Part shown: one piece after another, positions 7,549 to 16,948 of the stretch | Layout of the letters: each line of letters starts with the position of its first letter | How positions within the stretch are numbered: position 1 is the first letter of the stretch | DNA from: Saccharopolyspora soli | Lineage (GTDB): Bacteria > Actinomycetota > Actinomycetes > Mycobacteriales > Pseudonocardiaceae | DNA: 64,000 nt | Reading direction: 5' to 3' | Assembly: GCF_022678645.1 (NCBI RefSeq) | Contig: NZ_JALBWV010000039.1 | Span: 19,695 to 83,694, forward strand | The notes under the pieces: generated by a model | Database searches by the model: none | Seen by the model: only the letters and a program-made list of their open reading frames with translations | Told to the model about the DNA's origin: nothing | Translations under genes and position numbers: made by a program

Positions 7549-9303
7549 ATGACCGCAACGAGTCCTCCGACACCGGTCACGAGCCATTCCGGTGTGACCG
7601 ATTCGCCTTCCCGGTTACGCCGGTTCCTGACCCCGCAATTTCTCATCGTCGGCGGCGCGATGGTGGTCGTCGCGTTCCTCGCGGTCGTACCGCTGGCCTA
7701 CCTGCTGCACGACACGTTCACCGGCAGTTCGGGGCTGACCTTCAGCGCGTTCGCACGCGCTTACGGCGGCAACTCGCAGTCCGGGGAAATGCTGCTGAAC
7801 TCGTTGTGGTTCGCCCTGGGTTCGGCGGTGCTCGCCCTGGTGGCGGGGACGGTCCTGGCCTACGTGCAGGTCCGCACCGACGTGCCGTTCAAGGGTCTGC
7901 TGTTCGCCGCGTCCCTGATCCCCCTGATCGTGCCGGGGATCCTGTACGCGGCGTCGTGGATCTTCTTGGGCGACCCCGCCATCGGGCTGGTCAACACGCT
8001 GTTCTTCCAGCCGCTGTTCGGCGCCAGCCCGGTCAACGTGTTCAGCGTCTGGGGCATGATCTGGGTCCAGGGCCTGCACCTTGCCCCGGTGGCGTTCCTG
8101 CTGATGGTGGCGGCCTTCCGGGCGATGGACCCGTCGCTTGAGGAGTCCGCGGCGATGTCGGGCGCCTCGCGCCTGACGATCCTGCGGCGCATCACCGTCC
8201 CGCTGCTGCGACCCGCGCTGATCTCCGGTGCGCTGCTGATGTTCGTGCAGTCGCTGGAGAGCTTCGAGGTGCCGGGCCTGCTCGGCCTGCAGAACGGCAT
8301 CTACGTGTTCACCAGCCGGATCTACTTCGTGCTTCGTGCCTACCCGATCGACTACGGCGCCGCTGGCGCGTACGCGGTGGGTCTGCTGGCGATCGCCGCG
8401 GCCGGGGTGTTGTTCGCCAACTGGTTGCAGCGCAACGCGCGCGGCTTCCAGACCATCACCGGAAAGGCGTTCCGCCCCCAGCCGGTCCACCTCGGGCGGG
8501 CTCGGCCGTGGGTGGGTGCGGGCGTGCTGCTGTACTTCATCATCACGGCCGTACTGCCGGTCGCCGTGCTCATCTACGCGTCGCTGCTGAAGTTCTACGC
8601 GGGACCGTCGATGGAAGCGTTGCGGACGATGACGTTCGACAACTTCGTGGCGGTGTTCAACATGCCGCTCGCCGGTACTGCGCTGAAGAACTCGCTCCTG
8701 CTGGGCATCGGATCCGCGACCGTGGTCATGCTGCTGTGCGCGATCGTGTCGTGGGTGGTGGTGCGCACCAAGCTGCCCGGCCGCCGGGTGCTGGACGTGC
8801 TGGCGTTCACCCCGATCGTCATCCCCGGACTGGTCCTCGGGCTCGCCTTGTCGTTCGTGTACCTGCGGGTGCCGCTGCCCATCTACGGGACCCTGCTGAT
8901 CTTGCTGATCTCCTACTGCACGCGGTATCTGCCCTACGGCATGCGCTATTCGTCGGCTGCGATGGCGCAGATGTCGCAGGAGTTGGAAGAGTCGGCGCAG
9001 GTGTGCGGCGCGTCGTGGTTGCAGACGTTCCGCCGGGTGCTCGTTCCGCTGGCCAGCAGCGGCATCCTCGCTGGCTGGGTCTACATCCTCGTGGTGTCAT
9101 TCCGGGAGCTCTCCAGCACGATCTTGTTGTACAGCCCCGGGAACGAGGTGCTCTCGGTGCTCATCTGGGAGCAGTTCGAGAACGGCCAGTTCACCACGCT
9201 CGCCGCGATCGGCGTGTGCATGGTGACGATCCTGCTCGTGCTGGTCTTCATCGCCCACCGCCTCGGTGCTCGCGTTGGGCTGCAGTCGGACAACGCCAGC
9301 TAG
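7549..9303 (+). CDS. Fused two-module ABC transporter permease (AfuB/FbpB-like)
   Basis: This 584-residue membrane protein has two consecutive BPD-type permease halves. Each carries the EAA loop that contacts the ATPase: EESAAMSGAS at about 200 and EESAQVCGAS at about 485. About twelve membrane segments are expected. Fused permeases of this layout are typical of Fe(III), thiamine and aminoethylphosphonate importers. It lies 44 bp after binding protein 2 and 18 bp before the ATPase gene, forming one import system. Confidence 0.92.
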   Translation: MTATSPPTPVTSHSGVTDSPSRLRRFLTPQFLIVGGAMVVVAFLAVVPLAYLLHDTFTGSSGLTFSAFARAYGGNSQSGEMLLNSLWFALGSAVLALVAGTVLAYVQVRTDVPFKGLLFAASLIPLIVPGILYAASWIFLGDPAIGLVNTLFFQPLFGASPVNVFSVWGMIWVQGLHLAPVAFLLMVAAFRAMDPSLEESAAMSGASRLTILRRITVPLLRPALISGALLMFVQSLESFEVPGLLGLQNGIYVFTSRIYFVLRAYPIDYGAAGAYAVGLLAIAAAGVLFANWLQRNARGFQTITGKAFRPQPVHLGRARPWVGAGVLLYFIITAVLPVAVLIYASLLKFYAGPSMEALRTMTFDNFVAVFNMPLAGTALKNSLLLGIGSATVVMLLCAIVSWVVVRTKLPGRRVLDVLAFTPIVIPGLVLGLALSFVYLRVPLPIYGTLLILLISYCTRYLPYGMRYSSAAMAQMSQELEESAQVCGASWLQTFRRVLVPLASSGILAGWVYILVVSFRELSSTILLYSPGNEVLSVLIWEQFENGQFTTLAAIGVCMVTILLVLVFIAHRLGARVGLQSDNAS

Positions 9304-9321
9304 CCATCCGTAGGAGCGGAC

Positions 9322-10455
9322 ATGTTGAACGTGGACAATCTCGTGAAGAGTTTCGACAGCACGGGTGGTGGTCGCAAGCGTGCCACCGAGCGCAAGCGCG
9401 TCTACGCCATCGGCGGTGCGAGTTTCGACGTGCAGGAAGGGGAACTGTTCACCCTGCTGGGACCGTCGGGGTGCGGGAAGACGACCACGCTGCGGTCCAT
9501 CGCGGGGCTCGAACGTCCCGACAGCGGGCGGATCACGCTCGGCGACCGGGTGCTCTTCGACGCTGGCAAGGGTGTCAACGTGGCGGCCAACCGCCGCGAG
9601 CTGGGCATGGTGTTCCAGTCGTACGCGATCTGGCCGCACATGAGCGTGTTCAAGAACGTGTCGTTCCCGCTGGATGTGCTGCCCCGCAACCGCAGGCCCA
9701 AGCGGCAGGAGATCAGCGAACGCGTCGAGCGGGTCCTGCAGGTCACCGAGCTGTCGGAGTACGCCGCCCGCCCGGCCACGAAGCTCTCCGGCGGCCAGCA
9801 GCAACGGCTGGCGCTGGCGCGCGCCCTGGTCATCCAGCCCGACCTGATGCTGCTCGACGAACCGCTGTCCAATTTGGACGCCAAGTTGCGGGAGAACATG
9901 CGCTTCGAGCTCAAGCGGCTGCAGCGCGAACTGGGTCTGACCGCCATCTACGTCACCCACGACCAGTCCGAGGCGCTGGTGATGTCCAGCCGGATCGCCG
10001 TGATGAACGGCGGCAACATCGAGCAGATCGGCAAGCCGCGCGCGGTTTACACGAATCCGGCGACGAAGTTCGTCGCCGAGTTCATCGGCACCTCCAACTT
10101 CGTCAAGGGGGTGGTCGCCTCGGTCGACGGTGACGAGGTGGCCGTGGACACGGTCGAAGGCCGATTGGTCAGCAAGTGCGGGGAGGTCCCACCGCCCGCG
10201 GTGGGTGCGGACGCGCTGCTGTCGCTGCGGCCGGAGAGCATCGACGTCTCGCTGACCCAAGGTCCGTCCACGGTGAACACCTGGTCCGGTCAGGTGCTCA
10301 CCCGCGCGTTCATGGGCGATGCGGTCGATCACGTCGTGGGCGTTGGCAAGTTGGAGATCCGCACCCGCTCGAACCCGACGCAGTCGATCGAGCCGGGCAC
10401 CCGGGTGCACCTGTCGGTGGATCCGACGAAGGTCATCTTGGTGCCCGTGGGTTGA
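9322..10455 (+). CDS. ABC transporter ATP-binding protein (AfuC/PotA-type)
   Basis: A 377-residue ATPase with Walker A GPSGCGKTT (47-55), Q-loop near 99, signature LSGGQ (155-159), Walker B LMLLDE (175-180) and switch His213 (VTHDQ). A C-terminal TOBE-type domain of about 130 residues fits the MOI/CUT1 ATPase group. ATG 9322 follows TAGGAG. The basic insert near residues 15-27 (RKRATERKR), before Walker A, is unusual. It powers the permease encoded just upstream. Confidence 0.92.
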   Translation: MLNVDNLVKSFDSTGGGRKRATERKRVYAIGGASFDVQEGELFTLLGPSGCGKTTTLRSIAGLERPDSGRITLGDRVLFDAGKGVNVAANRRELGMVFQSYAIWPHMSVFKNVSFPLDVLPRNRRPKRQEISERVERVLQVTELSEYAARPATKLSGGQQQRLALARALVIQPDLMLLDEPLSNLDAKLRENMRFELKRLQRELGLTAIYVTHDQSEALVMSSRIAVMNGGNIEQIGKPRAVYTNPATKFVAEFIGTSNFVKGVVASVDGDEVAVDTVEGRLVSKCGEVPPPAVGADALLSLRPESIDVSLTQGPSTVNTWSGQVLTRAFMGDAVDHVVGVGKLEIRTRSNPTQSIEPGTRVHLSVDPTKVILVPVG

Positions 10456-10581
10456 GGCGGTTCGCGCGGATCACGACGCCTGCGTCCGGGCCGGGAACCG
10501 GCGGAGTCCAGACGGTGTCTGCGGTTCCGCTGGGCGCCCACCGGCGCACCCCAATCTGCACACCCTCAAACAGGAGTTTCG

Positions 10582-11811
10582 GTGGGAATTCCCGTCGTAT
10601 TGCGCAACCGCGACTTCGACCTCTACTGGGGCGGTGTCGTGCTCAGCCAGATCGGCACTCGTGGGGCGGTGGCGGCCAACCTCTACCAGGTATACGAGCT
10701 CACCCGGTCGACGCTGCAGGTCGGGATGGTCGGCCTGGCGCAGGCGGTGGCGCTGCTAGTGCTCTCCCCGCTGGGTGGTGTGCTCGCCGACCGGATGGAC
10801 CGCCGCCGCCTGTTGCAGTGGACGCAGGGTGTGGCGCTGGTGGTCTCGGCGGTCCTGGCCGCCGTGACCTTCGCCGGGGTCGCGACGACGTGGATGGTGG
10901 CGACCTCGGCGTTGCTGGCGACCGCGGCGGCGACCTTCGACCAGCCCGCTCGGCAGGCGCTGATCCCGGCGCTGGTTCCGCGTGACCGGCTCGTCGACGC
11001 CTTCGCGCTGCTCAACCCCTCGCGGGAGTTGGCAGTGCTCGTCGGTCCCGCGTTGGCCGGTGTGCTCATCGCCGCTTGGGGTGCGGGCGCGGTGTACGCG
11101 TTCGACGCGATCACCTACGCGGCGATGGTGGTCATGCTGGCGATGATCAAGATTCCGCCGCTGATCCCGGACAAGCCGCACGCCCCGATCCTGGCCAGCC
11201 TCCGGGAAGGCGCGGCCTACGTCCGCGGGCGCCCGTTGATCTGGCAGTTGATGGGATTGGACCTCGCGGCAACGGTTTTCGGGGCGTACCGCGTGCTGCT
11301 GCCCGCCTACGCCCTGGACGTCCTGCACGCTGGTCCCACCGGCTACGGGTTGTTGTCCGCGGCCCCGTCGGCGGGTGCGCTGATCGGTTCGGTGTTGGTG
11401 TTCCGGCTGGTGCGCTCGCAGCGGTCCGGGGTCATCGTGCTGATCTCCACGGCCGTCTACGGACTGATCGTGGCCGGTCTCGCGCAGTCCACGGTGTTCG
11501 GGGTGGCGCTGGTGCTGGCCGGGTTGCTGGGGGTGGCCGACGCGCTGGCGACGACCATCCGGCACGCGGCGGTCCAGGTCGAAACCCCTGACGGGTTGCG
11601 CGGGCGGGTGTCGGCGATCTACCAGATGTCCTCGCGCGGCGGACCGGCGATCGGTGACACGGTGATCGGCGCGGCCGCGGGTGTGCTCGGCCCGGTGGCC
11701 GCGCTCACCGTCGGTGGTCTGGTGCCGGTGCTGGCTTCGGTGGCCGCGTCGACCAGTCCGGTGGTGCGCGGTTACAGCGTCGTCCAGCCGGAGGAAACGA
11801 CGAAAGCATGA
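10582..11811 (+). CDS. MFS transporter, DHA3-like (second copy in the island)
   Basis: A 409-residue integral membrane protein with about twelve hydrophobic segments and the motif GGVLADRMDRRRL in the first cytoplasmic loop. The start is GTG 10582 with AGGAG at 10572-10576. It is the last gene of the plus-strand transporter operon and resembles the MFS protein at 2078-3349 in overall layout. A plausible role is export of a toxic intermediate or of the end product. Confidence 0.86.
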   Translation: MGIPVVLRNRDFDLYWGGVVLSQIGTRGAVAANLYQVYELTRSTLQVGMVGLAQAVALLVLSPLGGVLADRMDRRRLLQWTQGVALVVSAVLAAVTFAGVATTWMVATSALLATAAATFDQPARQALIPALVPRDRLVDAFALLNPSRELAVLVGPALAGVLIAAWGAGAVYAFDAITYAAMVVMLAMIKIPPLIPDKPHAPILASLREGAAYVRGRPLIWQLMGLDLAATVFGAYRVLLPAYALDVLHAGPTGYGLLSAAPSAGALIGSVLVFRLVRSQRSGVIVLISTAVYGLIVAGLAQSTVFGVALVLAGLLGVADALATTIRHAAVQVETPDGLRGRVSAIYQMSSRGGPAIGDTVIGAAAGVLGPVAALTVGGLVPVLASVAASTSPVVRGYSVVQPEETTKA

Positions 11812-11837
11812 GCGTGCTGGTGCTCGGCGCAGTGCGG

Positions 11838-13094
11838 TTACGCCGGTGGCTTGAGTTGTGTGATGGCGTTGACGACGTGGCTGGCGCCGTCTTCTGCTCG
11901 GATCCGCTGGCCGACCGTTTCGGCGGCGTCGCGGTAGGTGCGGTCTTGGACGGCGGCGCGGATCAAGTTGGCGAGCCGGTCGACGGTCAGGTTCTTCATC
12001 GCCACCGCGCCAGGGCTGGCTCCCAGGGCTACCAGTCGGGAGGCCCAGAAGGGCTGGTCGGTGATGTTGGGCACGCCCACGGTCGGCACCCCGGCGCGCA
12101 GCCCGGCGGCCGTGGTGCCCGCCCCGGCGTGGTGCACGACCGCGGCCATCTGGGGAAAGAGCCAGTCGTGCGGTACCTCGTCGATGTTGATCACATCGTC
12201 ACCGTCCGCGGCGAGTCCCGCCCAGCCAGCTTGCAGCACGCCACGCGCACCGGCACGACGCAGGGCCGTGCTGACGATCTCGCTGATCCGCTCGGCATCG
12301 CGCGGGTTGCGGCTGCCGAAGCCGACGTAGACCGGCGGCGGCCCCGAGGCCAGGAAGTCCACCAGCGCTGCGGGGGGCTGCCACTCGGGCGGGTGTGGGG
12401 GCCACCAGTAGCCCACCACGTGCAGGCCCGGCCGCCAGTCGGCTGGCCGTGGCACGACGGACTCGCTGAAGCCGTAGAACACCGGCCACCGTGCGGCGTC
12501 CTGCCGGTGGAACATCCGGCGGGCACCGGCGGGCGGCAGTCCCATGCTGATGCGCAATTGTTTGATCGAGCCTGACAGCGCGGCCGTTCCTGCGGTGATC
12601 ACGGCAGTGGAGATGGCTCGGTTGCCCCATCGTCCCAGGGAGGGCAGCGCTACCGTCGTCGGCGGGAATTCGCCGGTCGGGTGTCCAGGCGCCAGACCCA
12701 GTCCCATGCTCGGCAGCCCTAATCCTTCAGCGATGTGGTAGCCGCCGATCATCGTCATCCCGCCCAGCAGCAACACGTCCGCATCCTGCTGTGCGGCGGC
12801 GAGAAACGCCTCGTTGAGCTCGGCCATGTGTGCCGCGATCAGCCGCATGAACGGCAGCACCCCTCGCGGCCCGGCTCCGCCCTCCTGCCATCGCTGCCCG
12901 TCCGGCGAGGCACCCATGAGTTCCGGATCACCGGGTAGCGCCCGGAAATCGAGTCCCTGTTGGCGCACTCGATCGCCGAATAGCTCGTACGAGGCCAGTG
13001 ACACCTCGTGACCGGCTTCCCGTAGCCTGCTGCCCAGGCCGAGGTAGGGGACAACGTCGCCCATAGACCCAGCCGCGCCGATCAAGATTCGCAT
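11838..13094 (-). CDS. Family 1 glycosyltransferase (macrolide/glycopeptide type)
   Basis: A 418-residue GT-B enzyme. It begins with the classical MRILIGAAGSMGDVVPY segment and has the C-terminal nucleotide-sugar site with HHAGAGTTAAGLRAG, PN..DQPFWA and an ending LG. Actinomycete relatives glucosylate macrolides, glycopeptides or steroids, sometimes as self-resistance. ATG 13094 is chosen; an in-frame GTG at 13100 adds two residues and neither has a clear ribosome site. It faces the MFS gene head-on and has no obvious link to the cupin pathway. Confidence 0.88.
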   Translation of the reverse strand: MRILIGAAGSMGDVVPYLGLGSRLREAGHEVSLASYELFGDRVRQQGLDFRALPGDPELMGASPDGQRWQEGGAGPRGVLPFMRLIAAHMAELNEAFLAAAQQDADVLLLGGMTMIGGYHIAEGLGLPSMGLGLAPGHPTGEFPPTTVALPSLGRWGNRAISTAVITAGTAALSGSIKQLRISMGLPPAGARRMFHRQDAARWPVFYGFSESVVPRPADWRPGLHVVGYWWPPHPPEWQPPAALVDFLASGPPPVYVGFGSRNPRDAERISEIVSTALRRAGARGVLQAGWAGLAADGDDVINIDEVPHDWLFPQMAAVVHHAGAGTTAAGLRAGVPTVGVPNITDQPFWASRLVALGASPGAVAMKNLTVDRLANLIRAAVQDRTYRDAAETVGQRIRAEDGASHVVNAITQLKPPA

Positions 13095-13384
13095 GGCCAC
13101 ACGCTAGACAACATCGCGTGCCCGACAGACCGGAATCGCACGGCCAGAGCCGATTGCGCCAAGCGGGTGTTGCCGCTGTCTGAGGCGAAGGCTTCACGTC
13201 CGTGCGCGGAAGGCAATCTCCGGTAGCACAGCCGCCGCTCGCACTGCGACCTGCGCAGCGGCGCCGCTTCCTATCGCGAGAGGCGAAGGCGAGACGGCCG
13301 TGCCCACCTTCTTGATCAAGGTGCGGTCGTCTGTCCACTGTGGTGTCTCGGCCCGTAGTTCGGTCAGATCTGCGGTATTCGCGT

Positions 13385-14323
13385 CTAACCGGCTGCGGAG
13401 TTGGACATGACGGCGGCGGGAGGGGTGGCGCCGTCGTGCGTCGTGTTGGCCGCGATGGTGCGGGCGGCGGTGACCACGTCCTGGCCGGTCAACTGGCCTG
13501 GGTCGATGGCGACTTCGTCGCGGGCGATCAGTGCGGCCAGCACTGCTTTGCGGATCTGGCGTCCGTCGAAGCCGCGCAGCACGTGGGCGGCCTCGGCGAT
13601 GGCGGGGGTGTCGCTTTGCACGGCTGCGGCGGCGGGCCACACGGCGGCTATTTCGGCCAGCGAGTGTTCGATGATGCGGCGCACCGTGCGATCGTCGGGC
13701 AGATCCAGGCGTGCCACGAAGTCGGTCCGGGACAGCAGCGCATCGTCCACGGCGGCGGGGAAGTTCGTCGTGGTCACCACGATCGTGCGCGGGCATGAGG
13801 CGCGCAGGGCGTCGACTCCCGCCAGGACCGCGTCGGTCGCGCGGTGCACGTCGACGGGGTTGGTTTCGAACGAGGCGGTGCTGCGCCGGACCGCCAGCGC
13901 TTCCACCTCGTCCACCAGCACGATCAGGTGCGGCCGTCGGGCGGCGAGTTCCGGCAGGGTCTCGTGGAAGAGCTTGGCGACCGAGCGTTGGCTTTCGCCG
14001 AGCATGTCGCTGGGAAAGGCGTGCGGGTCGATCTCGACGAAGGTGGTCGCGCCGACGTCGGAGACCGCCAGCGCGGCTCGTTGGGCGAGGCCCTGCGCGA
14101 GCGTCGACTTGCCGGTGCCTGGTGGCCCGGCCAGCAGCACCAGACCGTGCGGTGGCCCAGCCAGCTGCGCCAGTCGGCGCCCGTGGCGCAGGACGAGCAC
14201 GCAGTGCCGCAGCAGCCGGGCTTTCAGGTCGCCGGGTACGAAGATGGAGTCCCAGGGACCCTCGTGGTGGTCGGCGGGCAGGGCGTGCAGCCCGAGGACT
14301 CCCTGGGGCAGTCGTGGGGTCAT
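13385..14323 (-). CDS. TRIP13/Pch2-like AAA+ ATPase
   Basis: A 312-residue single-domain AAA+ protein. It has Walker A GPPGTGKST (66-74), Walker B LIVLVDEVEAL with Asp138 and Glu139, sensor 1 at Asn187 (TTTNF), an arginine-finger region LLSRTDF near 199, and sensor 2 GFDGRQIRK near 260. The blocks EIDPHAF and DEVEAL followed by an insertion and SRTDF line up with TRIP13/Pch2, remodellers of HORMA proteins, better than with MoxR or ClpX. It lacks the N-terminal adaptor domain of full-length TRIP13. The start ATG lies 2 bp after the bicupin stop, so it is translationally coupled to a metabolic enzyme. No HORMA or CD-NTase gene is in the window. Confidence 0.75.
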   Translation of the reverse strand: MTPRLPQGVLGLHALPADHHEGPWDSIFVPGDLKARLLRHCVLVLRHGRRLAQLAGPPHGLVLLAGPPGTGKSTLAQGLAQRAALAVSDVGATTFVEIDPHAFPSDMLGESQRSVAKLFHETLPELAARRPHLIVLVDEVEALAVRRSTASFETNPVDVHRATDAVLAGVDALRASCPRTIVVTTTNFPAAVDDALLSRTDFVARLDLPDDRTVRRIIEHSLAEIAAVWPAAAAVQSDTPAIAEAAHVLRGFDGRQIRKAVLAALIARDEVAIDPGQLTGQDVVTAARTIAANTTHDGATPPAAVMSNSAAG

Positions 14324-14325
14324 GG

Positions 14326-15393
14326 TCAGGGCCAGGTGGGTCGGTGCAGCTCGGGCCAGTCGACCGTGGTCGGGTCCCCGGCCTGGGCGTCGCGGATGTG
14401 GTCCGGCGGCTCCTCGAAGAGCACCAGCGGGTCGCACAGCGCCCGCATGGTCTCCAGCAGGGAGTCGAACATGTGGATGCGCACCACTTTGGCGGTGTTC
14501 TCGGGGTCGTCGTTGATGTGCTGGTGCCACAGGTAGTGGTCGACGACGATGATGTCGCCCTTCTGCCAGGGGTGGTTTTCGCCGCCTTCGGGTTCGGCGC
14601 CGAGGTAGCTGTGCCCCTTGCCCTCCACGACGTACAACCACGCCTCGCCGGGGTGGCGGTGCATCGACTGGCCGCGGCCCGGTGCGATCTCGAACATCGC
14701 CATCGTGATGCCGGAGGCTTGGTAGCCGATGGCGCGGTCGAGCAGGAAGGTGGTGCGGGTGCCGCGCGGGGTGTTGACCAGTTCGAGGTCGTCCCAGCTG
14801 GTGTGCAGGCGCCCGGAGCGCCGCGCCTGCTGATCGCGTGCGAGGCGGCGCAGGCGGCGCGCGTAGGGGTCGTCGCCGTCGATGCCGGGCGAGTAGGGCG
14901 GCCGTGGGGGTAGTTCGGCGACGGGGGTGTTTCCGGCGTCCTCGATGACGGCCATGCCCATCGTCTCCAGCATCGGCTGGCTGGAGAAGGTCAGGTAGCG
15001 CGCGGTCGTGGTGCCGTCGTTGCCGCTGCGGTGCCACGACCAGGCCGGGAGGTGCAGCGAGTCGCCGGGGCCCCAGTCGATGCGTTCCCCGTCGATCTCG
15101 AACCAGCCGTTGCCCGCGACGCAGAAGACCATTGCGTCCCAGGAGTGGCGGTGCAGCGTCGAGGTGACGCCGGGATCGATCTCGTGCACCAGTGCATCCA
15201 TCGAGCGGGTCGGCCGGTCGCCGTCGGCTCCGGTGAACACACCGGTGCGCAGGCCGCGGGCGGTCTGGTGCAGCGCGACATCGGTGCCGCGCACGACGGT
15301 CAGGTGGTTCTTCCGCCAGTCCTCGATGAACTGGGCCCGGCGGCGTTTCTGGACGTGGTAGTGCGAAACCTCGGTCTTGGTGCGCGTCGACAT
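14326..15393 (-). CDS. Bicupin, gentisate 1,2-dioxygenase-like
   Basis: A 355-residue protein with two cupin barrels. Domain 1 has His81, His83 and His121 but Asp86 where Glu is usual. Domain 2 has the full set His245, His247, Glu250 and His290/His292. The layout matches gentisate/salicylate/1-hydroxy-2-naphthoate ring-cleaving dioxygenases, which are Fe(II) enzymes, though substrate cannot be assigned. The start is ATG 15393. The gene is separated from the upstream bicupin by a 17-bp hairpin terminator and is followed directly by the AAA+ ATPase. Confidence 0.8.
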   Translation of the reverse strand: MSTRTKTEVSHYHVQKRRRAQFIEDWRKNHLTVVRGTDVALHQTARGLRTGVFTGADGDRPTRSMDALVHEIDPGVTSTLHRHSWDAMVFCVAGNGWFEIDGERIDWGPGDSLHLPAWSWHRSGNDGTTTARYLTFSSQPMLETMGMAVIEDAGNTPVAELPPRPPYSPGIDGDDPYARRLRRLARDQQARRSGRLHTSWDDLELVNTPRGTRTTFLLDRAIGYQASGITMAMFEIAPGRGQSMHRHPGEAWLYVVEGKGHSYLGAEPEGGENHPWQKGDIIVVDHYLWHQHINDDPENTAKVVRIHMFDSLLETMRALCDPLVLFEEPPDHIRDAQAGDPTTVDWPELHRPTWP

Positions 15394-15452
15394 GCGTTCC
15401 CCAAACGAGTCGGAGTGGGACGGCGGTATCGAGCCAGCGGGCGGGTTGCCCG

Positions 15453-15501
15453 GCTCGTCCGGATGCGGGTGGTGGTGTGCTCCGCCCGCATCCGGACGAG
15501 C
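15453..15501 (-). terminator. Hairpin between the two bicupin genes
   Basis: Perfect 17-bp arms (15453-15469 and 15485-15501) with a 15-nt loop lie 8 bp beyond the stop of the gene at 15509-16531. It probably ends or attenuates the reductase-ferredoxin-bicupin transcript. Confidence 0.75.
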
Positions 15502-15508
15502 GGGTGGA

Positions 15509-16531
15509 TCAGCGGGAGGCTGCGGCGAGGTCCTCGCCCGCGAACGTCGAAGCGGGCTCGAAGTAGTGCACGGTGTCGTAGCCGAGGTGTTTGAACACGC
15601 GGTTCTGCGCCGAGAGCATTCGCAGCGGCGTGCCGTCGTTGGCGAAGATCTGGCACACGTGGTTCTGCGGCACGTAGAGGGTGTCGCCCTTGGTGATCTC
15701 GTAGCGCTTGGGTTCGCGGGCGATGCGGGCGTAGTACTGCTCCGCGATCTCCGCCTCGACTTCCCACTGCAGCGCGTAGCCGCCGCCGTCGATGACGTAG
15801 AGCACCTCGTCGGCCATCTTCCAGTACTTGCCGGAGTGGCCGCCGCCGGGGATGTCGAGTTCGAACGCGTCGATGCTGAAGATGCGGGCGTCGGTCCGCT
15901 GCGGCGAGGACATCACCCGGACGTTGCCCAGCGGGGTGTTCTCCCAGGTGGTGTCGCTGGGGCTGATGACCTTCTTGCGGTCGAGCACGCCTGGGGTCCA
16001 GATCCGCGACCAGTCTTCGCGGGGGCCGAAGTCGTCTTCCCGGTCGATCGGGCCGGAGCGGCCCTGCTGGATCAGGCCCATGAACATCCAGGTGCACTTG
16101 GCCTTGACGACCAGGGCGAGCGCCTTCTCGTCGTAGGGGTTGAAGTGCCGGTGCACCGAGTCGGTGTGCACGAACACCAGGTCGTCCTTGGCCCAGTCGT
16201 AGCGCTTGTCGTCGTGGATCTCGTAGCCGCGGCCTTCGAGGATGTAGAAGGCGGCCTCGTTCTGGTGCCCGTGGCCGTGGTTGCTCGACTGCGCTGGCAG
16301 TTCGACGAAGTGCACCTGGATGGTCTGGGTCAGGAAGTCCTCGTCGCCCGGCCCGATCCGCCACCAGGTGCGGGACTGGCTGCTGTCCCCGGAGTGCGCG
16401 ACCTTGGCGTCGTCGACGACGACGGAGTCGTCACGGACCCGTTCGACGGCGAGCTGTTGTTGGCGGAACTGGCTCAGGCCGTAGGTTTCCGAGGTCAAGC
16501 CGCGTACGAAGACGCGTCCTTTCTTTCCCAT
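15509..16531 (-). CDS. Bicupin protein with an atypical second metal site
   Basis: A 340-residue two-cupin protein. The first barrel has a histidine-rich motif 1 (His85, His87, His89, Glu92) and a second motif HRHF at 127-130. The second barrel keeps the fold pattern (GGGHSGKYWKMADEVLYV) but lacks HxH, so only the first domain looks metal-competent. A dioxygenase role is inferred. It lies 51 bp behind the ferredoxin gene in the same operon, so electrons from the reductase/ferredoxin pair may keep its iron reduced or feed a partner oxygenase. Confidence 0.78.
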   Translation of the reverse strand: MGKKGRVFVRGLTSETYGLSQFRQQQLAVERVRDDSVVVDDAKVAHSGDSSQSRTWWRIGPGDEDFLTQTIQVHFVELPAQSSNHGHGHQNEAAFYILEGRGYEIHDDKRYDWAKDDLVFVHTDSVHRHFNPYDEKALALVVKAKCTWMFMGLIQQGRSGPIDREDDFGPREDWSRIWTPGVLDRKKVISPSDTTWENTPLGNVRVMSSPQRTDARIFSIDAFELDIPGGGHSGKYWKMADEVLYVIDGGGYALQWEVEAEIAEQYYARIAREPKRYEITKGDTLYVPQNHVCQIFANDGTPLRMLSAQNRVFKHLGYDTVHYFEPASTFAGEDLAAASR

Positions 16532-16582
16532 GGGTCCTCCTGGATCAGTTTCGTCCCGCTGACGGGTTGGGGAACGTGCGGT

Positions 16583-16924
16583 TCAGCTCTGGGCGCTGGT
16601 GCGGACGGCGAGTTCGGTGTCGACGCCGATTCGGCCCACCTTGCGCGCCCCGCCGGGATTGCCCAGCGGGGCGTCCTTGCCGGGCAGCGCTTCGGTGAAG
16701 AAGCGGGCGTTGTCGGCCTTCCAGGTGTCGAGTTCGGCGTCGGCGGACCTGTCCAGCTGGATGGCTGACACCGGGCAGACGGGCTGGCAGGCGCCGCAAT
16801 CGATGCATTCCTTGGGGTTGATGTAGAGCTTGCGGTCACCCTCGTAGATGCAATCGACCGGGCATTCCTCGACGCACGACATGTCCTGGATGTCCAGGCA
16901 GGCTGAGGTGATGAAGTAGGGCAT
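16583..16924 (-). CDS. fdxA: FdxA-type 7Fe ferredoxin
   Basis: A 113-residue ferredoxin with Cys9, Cys17, Cys21, Cys25, Cys40, Cys43, Cys46 and Cys50. The spacing C-x7-C-x3-C-P and CxxCxxCxxxCP matches mycobacterial FdxA, which holds one [3Fe-4S] and one [4Fe-4S] cluster. The C-terminal tail (LPGKDAPLGNPGGA, IGVDTELV-like) is also of FdxA type. The gene lies 24 bp after the ferredoxin reductase gene, forming a two-component electron chain. Confidence 0.9.
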   Translation of the reverse strand: MPYFITSACLDIQDMSCVEECPVDCIYEGDRKLYINPKECIDCGACQPVCPVSAIQLDRSADAELDTWKADNARFFTEALPGKDAPLGNPGGARKVGRIGVDTELAVRTSAQS

Positions 16925-16948
16925 CGCAGACCTCGATCGTCGAGCAGG

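Noticed and set aside
5168..10455. Iron(III) uptake system
   Set aside because: The fold family includes iron transporters, but neither tyrosine-rich iron sites nor iron-regulator boxes are evident and the context is catabolic.
13385..14323. CBASS defence locus suggested by the TRIP13-like ATPase
   Set aside because: No CD-NTase, HORMA or effector gene lies nearby; the neighbours are metabolic enzymes.
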